A DNA stretch of 64,000 nucleotides from Hyphomonadaceae bacterium (lineage in GTDB: Bacteria; Pseudomonadota; Alphaproteobacteria; Caulobacterales; Aquidulcibacteraceae), in contig WRPI01000006.1 of NCBI GenBank assembly GCA_009773395.1, positions 1 through 64,000 of the forward strand, written 5' to 3'. Below, one piece after another: positions 17,696 through 27,607 of the stretch. Position 1 is the first letter of the stretch. Every line of letters starts with the position of its first letter. Both the position numbers and the translations under genes were made by a program. The notes under the pieces were generated by a model. The model did no database searches, was not told the origin of the DNA, and was given only the letters and a program-made list of their open reading frames with translations.

Positions 17696-20647
17696 ATGAG
17701 CGAGAACGGGCGAAGCGCCGAGAACCAAGCAAGTTTAGCCACATCATTTTTATATGGCGGCAATGGTATTTATATTGAAAGCCAATATGAAAAATGGCTT
17801 TCTAACCCAAATAGTGTCGATAAATCATGGGCGGATTTTTTTGCAAATATTGGCCAGAATGATGGCAGCGCAAACAGCAATTCACCGTCATGGGCGCGCA
17901 AAGATTGGCCGCCACGCGAAAATTCTGAGCTTATCGCGCTAATCGATGGCGATTGGTCAGGGCTCGAAGTTAAAGCGGCAAAAAAACCCGCAGCGAAAGC
18001 CGATGCGCCAGCAGATTCTTCGACGGTTTTGCAGGCAACTCGCGATTCTATCAAAGCAATCATGATGATTAGAGCTTTTCGAATTCGCGGGCATTTGGCG
18101 GCGAAACTGGATCCTTTGGGTTTGGATGATTTTCGTGAAACCCAACCCGAACTTGACCCCGCGACTTATGGCTTCACCGACAAAGATATGGATCGGCCGA
18201 TTTTTATCGATTTTGTCTTGGGTCTTGAATATGCTACGCCGCGCCAAATGCTTGAAATTTTGCAAAGAACTTATTGCTCCACTTTGGGTCTAGAGTTTAT
18301 GCATGTATCAAATCCTGAGGAAAAAAACTGGCTTCAAGCGCGTATGGAAGGGCCAGACAAAGGCATTTCCTTCACTCCCGAGGGCAAAAAAGCGATTTTG
18401 AACAAAATTATCGAAACCCAAGGGTTTGAGCAATTTGTCCATAAGCGCTATCCAGGGACAAAGCGCTTTGGCCTTGATGGCGGCGAATCGCTTATTCCCG
18501 CTATGGAGCAAATAATAAAGCGTGGCGGCAATTTGGGCGTTGCCGACATTGTTTTAGGTATGCCGCATCGCGGTCGCTTAAACGTGCTTTCGACAGTTAT
18601 GGGCAAGCCATATCATGTCATTTTTCATGAATTTAGTGGTGGTTCAGCGACGCCGGATGATGTTGCAGGTTCGGGCGACGTTAAATACCATATGGGCGCA
18701 TCGTCGGATCGTAGTTTCGATGGCAATGACGTTCATTTGTCATTGACGCCAAATCCTTCGCACCTTGAAATTGTGAACCCAGTGGTGTTGGGTAAAGTTC
18801 GCGCAAAAATGACGCAACATGGCGGCACTAAGCCTGAACAATTCCGTAAAGTTATGCCATTATTGTTGCACGGCGATGCGGCTTTTGCGGGCCAAGGTGT
18901 CGTAGCCGAATGTTTTGCGCTTACTGGTGTTAAAGGTCACCGCACGGGGGGCACGGTTCATTTCATCGTCAATAACCAAATTGGTTTTACGACAGCGCCA
19001 AAATTTTCACGTTCCTCGCCCTATCCTTCCGACGTGGCTTTAATGGTGCAAGCACCAATTTTCCACGTTAATGGTGATGACCCAGAAGCAGTGGTATTTG
19101 CGGCAAAAGTTGCCACTGAATATCGCCAAGAGTTTAATAAAGACGTGGTTATTGACATGTTTTGTTATCGCCGTTTTGGCCATAATGAAGGCGATGACCC
19201 GACCATGACCAACCCAATCATGTATTCGCGCATCAAAGACCAACCATCGACGCTTGATATTTATGCGGCGCGGCTAATCGCGGAAGGCATTGTCACGCGC
19301 GATGAAGTTGATAAATCAATAGCTGATTTTAGCACTTTTCTTGAGGACGAATTCCAAAAAGGCAAAATTTATGAGCCGCAAAAAGCCGATTGGCTTGATG
19401 GCGTTTGGACCGGCCTTGGTTTGCCAGATAGCGAAGATCGGCGCGGTGACACCGGGGTTTCGGACAATAAATTGATGGAGCTGGGCACCAAAATCACGCA
19501 AATACCCACGGGCTTCAATATGCACAAAACGGTTGAACGTGTAGTCGGGGTTCGCCGCACCATGATTGAAACTGGTGAAAATATAGATTGGGCGATGGGC
19601 GAACATTTGGCTTTCGCGTCTTTGCTCGATGAAGGATTTCCCATAAGATTATCAGGCCAAGATTCATGCCGTGGCACTTTTTCGCATCGTCACAGCCATT
19701 TCATCGACCAAATTACAGAAGACAGATATACTCCACTGGCCAATCTTGGCGCAAATCAAGCCGAGTTTGAAGTTATTGATAGTGCATTGTCCGAAGAAGC
19801 GATTTTGGGTTATGAATATGGGCATTCACTCGGTGCGCCCAATACTTTGACTATGTGGGAAGGCCAATTTGGTGATTTTGCCAATGGCGCCCAAGTTGTG
19901 ATTGACCAATTTATTTGCTCGGGTGAGCGTAAATGGTTGCGGATGTCGGGTCTGGTGATGTTATTGCCGCATGGCTATGAAGGCCAAGGGCCAGAGCATT
20001 CTTCGGCGCGGCTGGAGCGCTATTTACAACTTTGCGCAGAAGATAATCTGCAAATCGTGAATTGCACCACGCCAGCAAACTTCTTCCACGTGTTGCGCCG
20101 CCAAATCCACCGCAAATTCCGCAAGCCATTGATTGTGATGACGCCAAAATCACTATTGCGTCACAAAAAATGTGTTTCCAATATTTCTGAATTTGGCCCT
20201 AATTCATCTTTCCACCGCGTTTTGTGGGACGATGCTGAACATAAAAAGGGCAGCTCAGTTGCGCTAAAAGCTGATAAAGACATTAAACGCGTTATTTTAT
20301 GCTCGGGCAAAGTATATTTTGATCTTTTCGATGCAAGGGAAAAAAAGAACTTAACCGATATTCAAATTATTCGTGTCGAACAACTTTATCCCTTCCCAGC
20401 CAAATCCATGATTACCGAATTATCGCGCTTCAAAAATGCTGAAATTGTTTGGTGCCAAGAGGAGCCGAAAAACATGGGTGCTTGGTCATTCATGGAGCCA
20501 AATATCGAATGGGTGCTCGACAAAATTGGTGCCAAACATAAACGCGCGCGTTACGCAGGACGTAGCGCTTCGGCTTCTACTGCTGCGGGCTTGATGAGTA
20601 AGCACTTAAGAGAACTTGAAACTTTCCTAAATGAAGCATTGGACTAA
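17696..20647 (+). CDS. sucA: 2-oxoglutarate dehydrogenase E1 component
   Basis: A 983-residue thiamine-diphosphate enzyme that decarboxylates 2-oxoglutarate and passes the succinyl group to the E2 lipoyl arm. The N-terminal part has the E1o signature (SFLYGGNGIYIESQYEKW), then the HRGRLNVL region and the cofactor-binding MFCYRRFGHNEGDDPT; the transketolase-like C-terminal half has LSGQDSCRGTFSHRH and LLPHGYEGQGPEHSSARLER. Length is normal. It is cotranscribed with sucCD upstream and sucB 3 nt downstream. Confidence 0.97.
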   Translation: MSENGRSAENQASLATSFLYGGNGIYIESQYEKWLSNPNSVDKSWADFFANIGQNDGSANSNSPSWARKDWPPRENSELIALIDGDWSGLEVKAAKKPAAKADAPADSSTVLQATRDSIKAIMMIRAFRIRGHLAAKLDPLGLDDFRETQPELDPATYGFTDKDMDRPIFIDFVLGLEYATPRQMLEILQRTYCSTLGLEFMHVSNPEEKNWLQARMEGPDKGISFTPEGKKAILNKIIETQGFEQFVHKRYPGTKRFGLDGGESLIPAMEQIIKRGGNLGVADIVLGMPHRGRLNVLSTVMGKPYHVIFHEFSGGSATPDDVAGSGDVKYHMGASSDRSFDGNDVHLSLTPNPSHLEIVNPVVLGKVRAKMTQHGGTKPEQFRKVMPLLLHGDAAFAGQGVVAECFALTGVKGHRTGGTVHFIVNNQIGFTTAPKFSRSSPYPSDVALMVQAPIFHVNGDDPEAVVFAAKVATEYRQEFNKDVVIDMFCYRRFGHNEGDDPTMTNPIMYSRIKDQPSTLDIYAARLIAEGIVTRDEVDKSIADFSTFLEDEFQKGKIYEPQKADWLDGVWTGLGLPDSEDRRGDTGVSDNKLMELGTKITQIPTGFNMHKTVERVVGVRRTMIETGENIDWAMGEHLAFASLLDEGFPIRLSGQDSCRGTFSHRHSHFIDQITEDRYTPLANLGANQAEFEVIDSALSEEAILGYEYGHSLGAPNTLTMWEGQFGDFANGAQVVIDQFICSGERKWLRMSGLVMLLPHGYEGQGPEHSSARLERYLQLCAEDNLQIVNCTTPANFFHVLRRQIHRKFRKPLIVMTPKSLLRHKKCVSNISEFGPNSSFHRVLWDDAEHKKGSSVALKADKDIKRVILCSGKVYFDLFDAREKKNLTDIQIIRVEQLYPFPAKSMITELSRFKNAEIVWCQEEPKNMGAWSFMEPNIEWVLDKIGAKHKRARYAGRSASASTAAGLMSKHLRELETFLNEALD

Positions 20648-20650
20648 AAC

Positions 20651-21823
20651 ATGAGTGATATTCTAACCCCCGCACTTGGCGAAAGTGTATCAGAAGCAAC
20701 AATAGCAAAATGGACCAAGAAACCTGGTGATGCGGTCAAAAAAAATGAGCTTTTGGTTGAGCTTGAAACCGACAAAGTGACTTTGGAGGTCTTTTCAGAA
20801 ACCGATGGCACTTTGAGCGAAATTCTCAAAGCCGAAGGCGAAACCGTAAACAAAGGCGATGTGCTGGGCCGCATTGGCGGCGCGAGTGCCGCAGTTGCAG
20901 CGCCCGCGAGCGTCGAAGCGCCAAAAGTCGAAGCTACCAAGCCCGCATCTCATGCCCCAATGCCATCTGCGGCAAGCGCTTTGGACAATGCGGGAATAAG
21001 TGCAGCAGCAATAGTCGGCACTGGGCGCGATGCACGGGTAACCAAGTCGGACGCTCTCGCCGCAATTGCGGCAACCCAAGCTGCTCCATTACCTGCCCCG
21101 TCTTCGGCGCCACGCGCAACAGAAGCACGTGAAGAACGCGTGCGCATGAATCGCTTACGGCAAACCATTGCTAGACGGCTCAAAGACGCACAAAACACTG
21201 CGGCGATGCTAACAACTTTCAATGAAGTTGATATGAGCGGCGTTATGGCGGCACGCAGCAAATATAAGGACATTTTTGAGAAAAAACACGGCACAAAACT
21301 TGGCTTCATGTCCTTTTTTGTCAAAGCCTGTGTAACGGCTCTCAAGGACATTCCCGCAGTTAATGCCGAAATTGATGGCACGGATATTATTTACAAAAAC
21401 TATTATGACATCGCGGTGGCAGTTGGCACCGATAAGGGCCTGGTTGTCCCAGTTTTGCGCGATTGTGACGTGCTTTCTTTGGCAGGAATTGAAAAAGGCA
21501 TTGCGGCATTGGGTGCAAAGGCCCGCGACGGCGCATTGGCGATTGAGGATATGCAAGGCGGCACCTTTACGATTTCTAATGGCGGCGTTTATGGCAGTTT
21601 AATGTCCACGCCAATTTTGAACTCGCCACAATCGGGCATTTTAGGCATGCACAAAATCCAAGATCGGGTAATGGTCGAAAATGGCCAAATGGTCGTGCGG
21701 CCAATGATGTATTTGGCGCTGTCCTATGATCACCGAATTGTTGACGGCAAAGAAGCCGTAACATTTTTGGTGCGCGTAAAGGAATGTTTGGAAAACCCAG
21801 AGCGGATGCTCCTTGATATTTAG
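20651..21823 (+). CDS. sucB: Dihydrolipoyl succinyltransferase (E2 of 2-oxoglutarate dehydrogenase)
   Basis: A 390-residue E2 core protein. The lipoylated lysine is in [11 protein letters not shown] (about residue 42), followed by an alanine/proline linker, a peripheral-subunit-binding domain ([20 protein letters not shown]) and the catalytic domain ending with the active-site motif [18 protein letters not shown] single lipoyl domain is as expected. No dihydrolipoyl dehydrogenase (lpd) follows, as it does in many relatives, so E3 must be encoded elsewhere. Confidence 0.97.
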   Translation: MSDILTPALGESVSEATIAKWTKKPGDAVKKNELLVELETDKVTLEVFSETDGTLSEILKAEGETVNKGDVLGRIGGASAAVAAPASVEAPKVEATKPASHAPMPSAASALDNAGISAAAIVGTGRDARVTKSDALAAIAATQAAPLPAPSSAPRATEAREERVRMNRLRQTIARRLKDAQNTAAMLTTFNEVDMSGVMAARSKYKDIFEKKHGTKLGFMSFFVKACVTALKDIPAVNAEIDGTDIIYKNYYDIAVAVGTDKGLVVPVLRDCDVLSLAGIEKGIAALGAKARDGALAIEDMQGGTFTISNGGVYGSLMSTPILNSPQSGILGMHKIQDRVMVENGQMVVRPMMYLALSYDHRIVDGKEAVTFLVRVKECLENPERMLLDI

Positions 21824-21847
21824 GCCAAACTTCCAATATATGGCTAT

Positions 21848-22294
21848 ATGGAAATATTAGTCGGCATAAGTGGACTTCTGATTGCACTTTACGCGCTTTA
21901 TAGCGGTTTGGGGCTGTGGATGTCGGCGCAAGTTCAGTATATTGAACAGGGCAACGAGCCAATGCGTGACGAAGATGGCCTAACAATTCTTGACCATATG
22001 CCCAAAGCCCATATTGAAATTATGAAGCATTATTATTTGGGTGTGCGCGGTTTCCTCTCGCGGCTTAGCTTTATCAGCTTATTGGCCGCGCTCGCCGCTT
22101 TGCTGGTTAGTTCGAAATTTGTGGTATTTTTGTTTGGTATCGGGCTTGGCATAGATTGCCTGCTTTTCTTGACTTATGAAAACCGCGCCAAATTTTTGAG
22201 CGAAACCTCACCCGCAGAGCGGCATTTCGATGCAATGCAATATGCCCTTTTATTGGCGGCATTTTTAGTGCTGGCTTTTGATAATTTCAATTAG
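21848..22294 (+). CDS. Small multi-pass membrane protein, function unknown
   Basis: A 148-residue protein with four hydrophobic stretches (about residues 3-25, 72-90, 92-110 and 128-145). The central hydrophilic loop (QGNEPMRDEDGLTILDHMPK) is acidic. I do not recognise a family. It starts 24 nt after sucB and may be the last gene of the suc operon. Its TAG stop is the first three bases of a long palindromic element. Confidence 0.75.
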   Translation: MEILVGISGLLIALYALYSGLGLWMSAQVQYIEQGNEPMRDEDGLTILDHMPKAHIEIMKHYYLGVRGFLSRLSFISLLAALAALLVSSKFVVFLFGIGLGIDCLLFLTYENRAKFLSETSPAERHFDAMQYALLLAAFLVLAFDNFN

Positions 22295-22436
22295 GTCATG
22301 TTGGCAAACCGTTTTTACAGGCTGCAAATTGCGTGTTTCTGCGCTTCCGATGCTCACGTATCTCAAATACGCTCCGCTTCGGTTCTCAAAACACACAATT
22401 TTCGCCGCATAAAAAACGGTTTGTCAACACAACCTA
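22292..22436. repeat. Palindromic intergenic element whose arms carry both flanking TAG stops
   Basis: The left arm TAGGTCATGTTGGCAAACCG and the following TTTTT face AAAAACGGTTTGTCAACACA and ACCTA on the right; inner segments (AATTGCGTGTTT with AAACACACAATT) also pair. The left TAG is the stop of the small membrane protein gene, and the right end (CTA, 22434-22436) is the stop of the convergent hybrid kinase gene. It should form a very stable hairpin in either transcript and could serve as a two-way terminator. Confidence 0.85.
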
Positions 22437-24347
22437 GGCGGCTGCGGCGCTTGAAACGTCACCGACTTTTTCATCTTCGTCACCACCAACAAATTTATCA
22501 ATCGCCGCAAATAGCAAATCTGGACGGATAGGTTTTGCGACATGCGCGTCCATGCCCGAAGCCAAGCATTCTTGGACATGGTGGGTCATTGCATTAGCGG
22601 TTAGTGCAATAATAGGGGTGCGTTTGCGCTTATTTGCCAATTCGAGCTTTCTGATTTCAACAGTCGCTTCAGGCCCTGACATAATCGGCATTTGAACGTC
22701 CATCAAAATAATGTCGAATTCTTGGTTTTGCCAAGCTTCCACCGCCAATTTTCCGTTTTCAACAAAGGTTGGATCAATACCCACTTGCTCTAAGAACATT
22801 TTCAACACAAGGCGGTTATTGGCATTGTCTTCTGCCGCCAATATCCGCAAATCTGGCGCGTTCTCATCATGTTCTATTGATTGAACAAATTCTGCGGCAT
22901 TGGTTTGTTCAGGCATTTTGCCGATTGCCGAAGTCATCACCAATGTGAAAGTCGAACCTACGCCCAGCTCACTTTGAACTTCAATTGTCCCATTCATCAA
23001 AGCTGCCAATTCCTTGCAAATTGAGAGCCCCAGACCAGAACCACCAAATTTTCTGGTTGTCGAAGCATCTGCTTGGGCGAATTTTTCGAACAAGCGTGAA
23101 ACTGTGTCGCCGTCCATGCCGATACCAGTATCGCTTATGATGAATTTTAATAGCGCTTCATTATTGTTTTTGGCTTCACCCAAAACTTGCACTTTAACTT
23201 CGCCCTCATTGGTGAATTTAATAGCATTAGACATTAGATTATAGAGAATTTGCCGCAGCCTTGTCGGGTCACCCACACACCAAATATTCGCGTCTGCTTC
23301 AACATTGACTGAGAAACTTAAGCCTTTTTGGTGTGCCCTTGTCGAGAAAATGGCCTCGGAAGACCTTACAATATCGACAACATTGAAATCGACCATTTCC
23401 AAGTCCATGCGACCAGCTTCAATTTTAGCCAAGTCAAGCACATCATTTAGAAGCGCAAGCAAAGTATCGCCAGATTCTTGAATGACCGAAACTAGACGCT
23501 GTTGGCGCTCGTTAAGCTTGGTTCGCGCCAAAGCCTCGGCCATACCCAAAACACCATTCATGGGCGTCCTGATTTCATGGCTCATTTGCGCCAAGAAAGC
23601 AGATTTGGCAAAATCGGCAGTTTCGGCGGCTTTTTTGGCTATTTCCAAATCATGGGTTCTGGCCTCAATGCGCTCTTCCAAAAGTTCGGCATGGGCAGCA
23701 ACTGCGTCCCTTGCTTGCCCCAATTCCAAAGCTTGCAGGCGGAAAATACGGCCCACTTGCCACCACGCAGTAGCGGCTATCAGAAGGCTTGCAAATAAAC
23801 CGCCCAACCCCATTTTTAGCAAGTTTCGAGCCGCATCAATTTCGCTTTGCAAGCTCAAGACTAATTGGCCTTTGGCTTTTTGTGAAAATGAATTCTTTGA
23901 ACTACCCAAAAATGCGTAGCGAGAACTATTAATCATCTCAGACGCGCTGGCAATATTACCGCCGGCCGCAATTGCAACTGCGGCCCTTTCAACATCACCC
24001 ATCGCCACGAAAGCTTCGTAGGTTTTGGTTAAGATTGCTTCGTCACTTAGAACTGGCGCAATTTCTATGGCTTCCAACAGTGCATCGGATCGTTGGTCTT
24101 TGAAATCTTCAAAACGGGTCTTTGCACGTTCATCAAGCGCGAGAATATAGCTTCGGGCAGCGTCAGTAGCGCGCATATCAATTAAATTGGCAAAACTCCA
24201 AGCACGTTCAAAACGCCCCATTTTGGTGGCCGATTCCGCTAATTGGTTTACCGCCTTAACCGCCATAAATGCCGAAATAGTCGAGCCAAGTAGCGCGAAT
24301 ACTAATGCCACCCATAAAAGCGGCTGAACTTTCCAATTTTGCTTCAT
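22434..24347 (-). CDS. Hybrid sensor histidine kinase with receiver domain
   Basis: A 637-residue inner-membrane kinase. Two membrane helices (about residues 9-30 and 178-197) flank a sensor segment of about 150 residues, followed by a coiled-coil linker (ELLEERIEARTHDLEIAKKA) instead of a clear HAMP domain. The phospho-accepting His257 is in LAQMSHEIRTPMNGVLGMAE, the ATPase domain has NLMSNAIKFTNEGE and GSGLGLSICKEL, and the receiver domain has its Asp in FDIILMDVQMPIMSGPEA. No output domain or partner regulator is adjacent, so the signal and target are unknown; a phosphorelay through a separate Hpt protein is likely. Confidence 0.92.
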   Translation of the reverse strand: MKQNWKVQPLLWVALVFALLGSTISAFMAVKAVNQLAESATKMGRFERAWSFANLIDMRATDAARSYILALDERAKTRFEDFKDQRSDALLEAIEIAPVLSDEAILTKTYEAFVAMGDVERAAVAIAAGGNIASASEMINSSRYAFLGSSKNSFSQKAKGQLVLSLQSEIDAARNLLKMGLGGLFASLLIAATAWWQVGRIFRLQALELGQARDAVAAHAELLEERIEARTHDLEIAKKAAETADFAKSAFLAQMSHEIRTPMNGVLGMAEALARTKLNERQQRLVSVIQESGDTLLALLNDVLDLAKIEAGRMDLEMVDFNVVDIVRSSEAIFSTRAHQKGLSFSVNVEADANIWCVGDPTRLRQILYNLMSNAIKFTNEGEVKVQVLGEAKNNNEALLKFIISDTGIGMDGDTVSRLFEKFAQADASTTRKFGGSGLGLSICKELAALMNGTIEVQSELGVGSTFTLVMTSAIGKMPEQTNAAEFVQSIEHDENAPDLRILAAEDNANNRLVLKMFLEQVGIDPTFVENGKLAVEAWQNQEFDIILMDVQMPIMSGPEATVEIRKLELANKRKRTPIIALTANAMTHHVQECLASGMDAHVAKPIRPDLLFAAIDKFVGGDEDEKVGDVSSAAAA

Positions 24348-24496
24348 GAAGTAACCATATAGTAATAGCGTGACTAAATTCTTAAATCTTGATGATAAGT
24401 GTATGAACTTGCCAAAATTGTATTGAATTTGCCGCCATTAAGGTTCAGTTCAGTAGAGCTGGTTTAGGAAAATTGTTCGAGAAGAAAGGAATTTTC

Positions 24497-25324
24497 ATGC
24501 CAAACATCGATTGGAACCGCAGGATGGTTTTTGGTTCTGTTTTAGGAATTGCAGGCTTGCCTTTCATTTCCCAAATCGCTTCGGCGCAAGATTTGGGCAA
24601 AATATTGGGAACGCTTGGTGGCGGTCAGCCCTCGAATAATAATGGTCTTGGCCTGCCCAATGGTGTAACCAATGTCCAAGCTGATAGCGGTATTCGTGAA
24701 GCCCTAAGCAATGGCGCGATTAGTGCGGTTTTACGCCTCGGTCGGCTTGATGGCTATTGGGCAGATGGTGCAGTTCGTATTCCACTCCCCAATCCTTTGG
24801 GCAGTCTGCAACGCAATTTGCGCCCATTGGGGCTTTCACGATCTCTCGATGATTTGCAACTAAAAGTGAACCGCGCCGCAGAAATCGCCGCACCACAGGC
24901 GCGAAATATTTTCGTAAATGCCATACGCGCTTTCACAATCAGCGATGTTGTAAGTGTGTTACGCGGCGGCAATACTTCGGGCACAGATTTGCTGAAACAA
25001 AAAACCAAGCCTGAATTGATTTCAAGTTTCAGGCCGCCAATGTTGAACGCAGTTAACACATCGGGCGCGGGCCCAGTGTTTGACCGCGTCGCCACGAGAT
25101 ATGGCCGCGAATTGCAAAGGCTTGGCGGGCTTGGGCGGATTTCCAGTGCCGATGGCACGCAAACTTCGCAAAGCGCGAGCCCCAAAGACCAATTTGTCGA
25201 TTATGCTGTAAGCAAAGCTTTAGACGGTTTATTTTATTATATTGGGCGTGAAGAAACCCAAATCAGGCAAATCCCCGCCGCGCGGACTTCGGATTTGCTC
25301 CGCCGAGTTTTTGGTTCAAATTAA
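24497..25324 (+). CDS. DUF4197 domain protein, exported
   Basis: A 275-residue protein with a signal peptide (RRMVFGSVLGIAGLPFISQI, ending IASAQDLG) and a DUF4197 domain filling most of the mature part (IREALSNGAISAVLRLGRLD, RIPLPNPLGSLQRNLRPLGL and ELISSFRPPMLNAVNTSGAG). The domain is widespread in proteobacterial exported proteins and has no known activity. The ATG at 24497 has AAGGA upstream; the frame open to 24473 adds residues without a ribosome-binding site. It converges on the thioesterase gene with a 4-nt overlap of stop codons. Confidence 0.85.
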   Translation: MPNIDWNRRMVFGSVLGIAGLPFISQIASAQDLGKILGTLGGGQPSNNNGLGLPNGVTNVQADSGIREALSNGAISAVLRLGRLDGYWADGAVRIPLPNPLGSLQRNLRPLGLSRSLDDLQLKVNRAAEIAAPQARNIFVNAIRAFTISDVVSVLRGGNTSGTDLLKQKTKPELISSFRPPMLNAVNTSGAGPVFDRVATRYGRELQRLGGLGRISSADGTQTSQSASPKDQFVDYAVSKALDGLFYYIGREETQIRQIPAARTSDLLRRVFGSN

Positions 25325-26265
25325 AGTTCAACCTGAATTACCATTGATTCCAAATATTGCCGCGCTTTGGGCGGGATAGTAATTGCTTTACGGGTGTCCA
25401 AATCAAAAGTAATAACCACAACATTTGAAACACTAAAAGGGCGGCCGTTTTGCCCATTTATTAGCCAATGTTGAAAAGAATAAGTTTTATCGGCCACTTC
25501 GCGAAGCGCCGAATATATTTCGATTATGTCGCCAATTTGCGGATATTCAAAAACTTCAGTGCGGTTTTCGAGAGCCGCGCCGCCAAGCCGTTGTTTCACA
25601 CCGCTTTCGCTGGTTTCTTCAATTGCTTCGAGGCGCCATTTTGCGATCAAATTGGGTATTGCTTCTCCGACCCTTGCGATAAACAATTGCGGCAAAAATC
25701 GGCCGTGACAATCGACGTCATTTTTTGTAACTGGCGCCAGACCAATCCGAACATAGCCTTGATTTTTGACCCAATTTTTATCGCGTCTTTCGATAGGGCT
25801 TAGTGCGTCTATCGATCTTGGTTGGCCATGTTTGGGGATTTCTATTTTCGGGCAATCGAGATTTTCCAGCGATTTTTTGGGCCAAGGCAGAGTTTTTGAA
25901 GTTTTATTATCAATCAAAATAATCTGCGCACAAAAATTGGCCGCGACTTCTTCGCTTATGGTTTTTACAAATTCGCCATAAAATTGAAGCCCAGTTTCGG
26001 ACAGCGATAAAATACCGCCACGCATAAAAATCGGGGTTCCAGCATTGGCTTCGCGTAGCCAATGCATATGGCAGGATTTCAATTGTAACGTAACTTCGGC
26101 GTTCGCAGAAAAAGCCGTTGGCATTCCAAGTTCCACGGCCAAAACCGCTACACCGTCCCAATAACGGCGCAACCAATTACCAACACTCATATGTCCCATG
26201 GCGTCACAATCCGACGCTTCAACCCCGCCGCGCCAATATTCCTTTAGTTCAGTCAATTGGCTCAC
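25321..26265 (-). CDS. Acyl-CoA thioesterase-like protein, two hotdog domains
   Basis: A 314-residue protein built from two hotdog-type halves. The first has WRGGVEASDCDAMGHMSVGN, with the Asp of 4HBT-type thioesterases, and the second ENRTEVFEYPQIGDIIEIYS. Such proteins hydrolyse acyl-CoA thioesters in the cytoplasm; the substrate is not evident. The GTG start (26265) lies inside the last 17 nt of the cupin gene in another frame, so translation is coupled to it. It is the last gene of zur-cupin-thioesterase. Confidence 0.75.
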   Translation of the reverse strand: MSQLTELKEYWRGGVEASDCDAMGHMSVGNWLRRYWDGVAVLAVELGMPTAFSANAEVTLQLKSCHMHWLREANAGTPIFMRGGILSLSETGLQFYGEFVKTISEEVAANFCAQIILIDNKTSKTLPWPKKSLENLDCPKIEIPKHGQPRSIDALSPIERRDKNWVKNQGYVRIGLAPVTKNDVDCHGRFLPQLFIARVGEAIPNLIAKWRLEAIEETSESGVKQRLGGAALENRTEVFEYPQIGDIIEIYSALREVADKTYSFQHWLINGQNGRPFSVSNVVVITFDLDTRKAITIPPKARQYLESMVIQVEL

Positions 26266-26749
26266 CGTCCCAATAATCTAAATTGTCGGACATGCGCGTG
26301 ATATATTGAAGTCTGCGATTTGACTTATCGCCGCCCGGTGCTGTTCCAACCATAATATTGATTTTCCCTGAATCGGGATATTCGCAGATATCGGGACTCT
26401 CCATTGTTGAAACGCTCAAATATTTCAAATCAGTCGCGCCAGTATTGATAATTTGATGGGCAGTCTCTTGGCCCCCCGCAGGCGCAGCCAGCAAATCCCC
26501 ACGTTTAATTTTGTATTGCGCATCACCAAAACGATAAGTGCCCTCGCCTTCAATGATGAAAAACATTTCTTCATTGACGTGGTGGTTATGAAATGGGCAA
26601 GCGCGTTTGCCCGGCGGCACAATCGACACGCCATAACCAAGTTTCTTTGCGCCAATCAATCTGCCAATGCTTTGAAAGCTCTCTTGATAGAACGTGCCTT
26701 TTTCGGATTGTTCGAGTTCGGCTTCATTTATATTTAGGATTGGTTTCAA
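26249..26749 (-). CDS. Cupin-domain protein
   Basis: A 166-residue single-domain cupin. The metal-binding motif 1 is in PFHNHHVNEEMFFIIEGEG (H, H and E ligands) and motif 2 in AHQIINTGATDLKYLSVS. Members bind a divalent metal and may be enzymes or sugar-binding proteins; nothing here decides. It starts with TTG (26749) whose TTGA overlaps the Zur TGA stop by 4 nt, so it depends on Zur translation. Confidence 0.85.
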   Translation of the reverse strand: MKPILNINEAELEQSEKGTFYQESFQSIGRLIGAKKLGYGVSIVPPGKRACPFHNHHVNEEMFFIIEGEGTYRFGDAQYKIKRGDLLAAPAGGQETAHQIINTGATDLKYLSVSTMESPDICEYPDSGKINIMVGTAPGGDKSNRRLQYITRMSDNLDYWDGEPID

Positions 26750-27216
26750 TTTATTTTCTCACAATCTTCACAAATGCCATGTGCTTCAATCATCATTTTT
26801 TGGATATTAAAGCCGCGCGCAGTCGCATTCTTACTCATGATGTTTTCCAAGGCCACGACATGATCTTCAAAAACTTTTCCGCATTTTATGCATATCATTA
26901 CCAATGGAACATGGCTTTGCGCGTCGCAATGGCGGTGGTGTGAGCAAACAAAATAGGACGAATCGCTTTCGATTTTATGGACCAATCCAAGGCGACACAA
27001 GAACTCCAGCGCACGATATATTGTTGGTGGTTTTGCGGGACGGTTATCTTCATCCACAATTCCGATAATGTCATAGGCTTTTAATGGCCGACCCGCTTCC
27101 AATAATTTTCGATAAGTTTTGCGCCTTGGCAGTGTGAATCTCTCGCCAAGTGAAACCGATTGGGCTTCCGCTTCGGCTAGTTCTTTTTCAATATCTAGTA
27201 TTTGTGCTTGTGCCAT
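26746..27216 (-). CDS. zur: Fur-family regulator, probably Zur
   Basis: A 156-residue Fur-family protein. The winged-helix part includes KAYDIIGIVDEDNRPAKPPT and IYRALEFLCRLGLVHKIES; the dimerisation part binds zinc through CSHHRHCDAQSH, ICIKCGKVFE and EAHGICEDCEK. The short VPLVMICIKCGKVFE form, the HRHC segment and the last CEDC pair are closer to zinc-uptake regulators than to iron-sensing Fur. It heads a three-gene operon with the cupin and thioesterase genes. No zinc transporter is adjacent, so the Zur assignment rests on sequence only. Confidence 0.8.
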   Translation of the reverse strand: MAQAQILDIEKELAEAEAQSVSLGERFTLPRRKTYRKLLEAGRPLKAYDIIGIVDEDNRPAKPPTIYRALEFLCRLGLVHKIESDSSYFVCSHHRHCDAQSHVPLVMICIKCGKVFEDHVVALENIMSKNATARGFNIQKMMIEAHGICEDCEKIN

Positions 27217-27356
27217 ATGCTTCGAGTTTCGCCATTTTTGCCCCCGTGGTCAATCGGCTTATCGGGTTTATGCAGCGCAATGAGCATTTAAGTGCTTTGA
27301 AAACTTATTCGCCCCTTGATATTTTTCGCCACAAAAGGTAGCAAGCCAAACTCTGC

Positions 27357-27433
27357 GCACCCTTAGCTCAGCTGGATAGAGCACCAGACTACGAATCTGG
27401 GGGTCGGGCGTTCGAATCGCTCAGGGTGCGCCA
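27357..27433 (+). tRNA. tRNA-Arg (ACG)
   Basis: A 77-nt cloverleaf with encoded CCA. The acceptor strand GCACCCT pairs with AGGGTGC; the D arm is GCTCAGCTGGATAGAGC; the anticodon stem CCAGA/TCTGG holds the loop CTACGAA with anticodon ACG (A34 is normally edited to inosine); the T arm has GTTCGAATC. Confidence 0.97.
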
Positions 27434-27444
27434 TTTCACAAAAC

Positions 27445-27465
27445 AGCCCCACTTGGGGCTTTTTT
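27445..27465 (+). terminator. Rho-independent terminator of tRNA-Arg
   Basis: AGCCCC and GGGGCT form a 6-bp GC-rich stem around ACTT, followed directly by six T, 11 nt after the tRNA 3' end. From here to 27608 there is no gene; two more hairpins are visible (CGACAAAACC with GGTTTTGGTCG, and AAAAATTATTCGC with GCGAAGAATTTTT). Confidence 0.85.
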
Positions 27466-27607
27466 GATAAATGGCGTATTTCTGACGAGGCGACCGCCCC
27501 GCGTTCGACAAAACCTGTAGGTTTTGGTCGCGAAACGAAGTGAAGCGCCCGTTGGGGAAAAATTATTCGCCTTTGCGAAGAATTTTTAACAATCGCTCCT
27601 CCACCCC

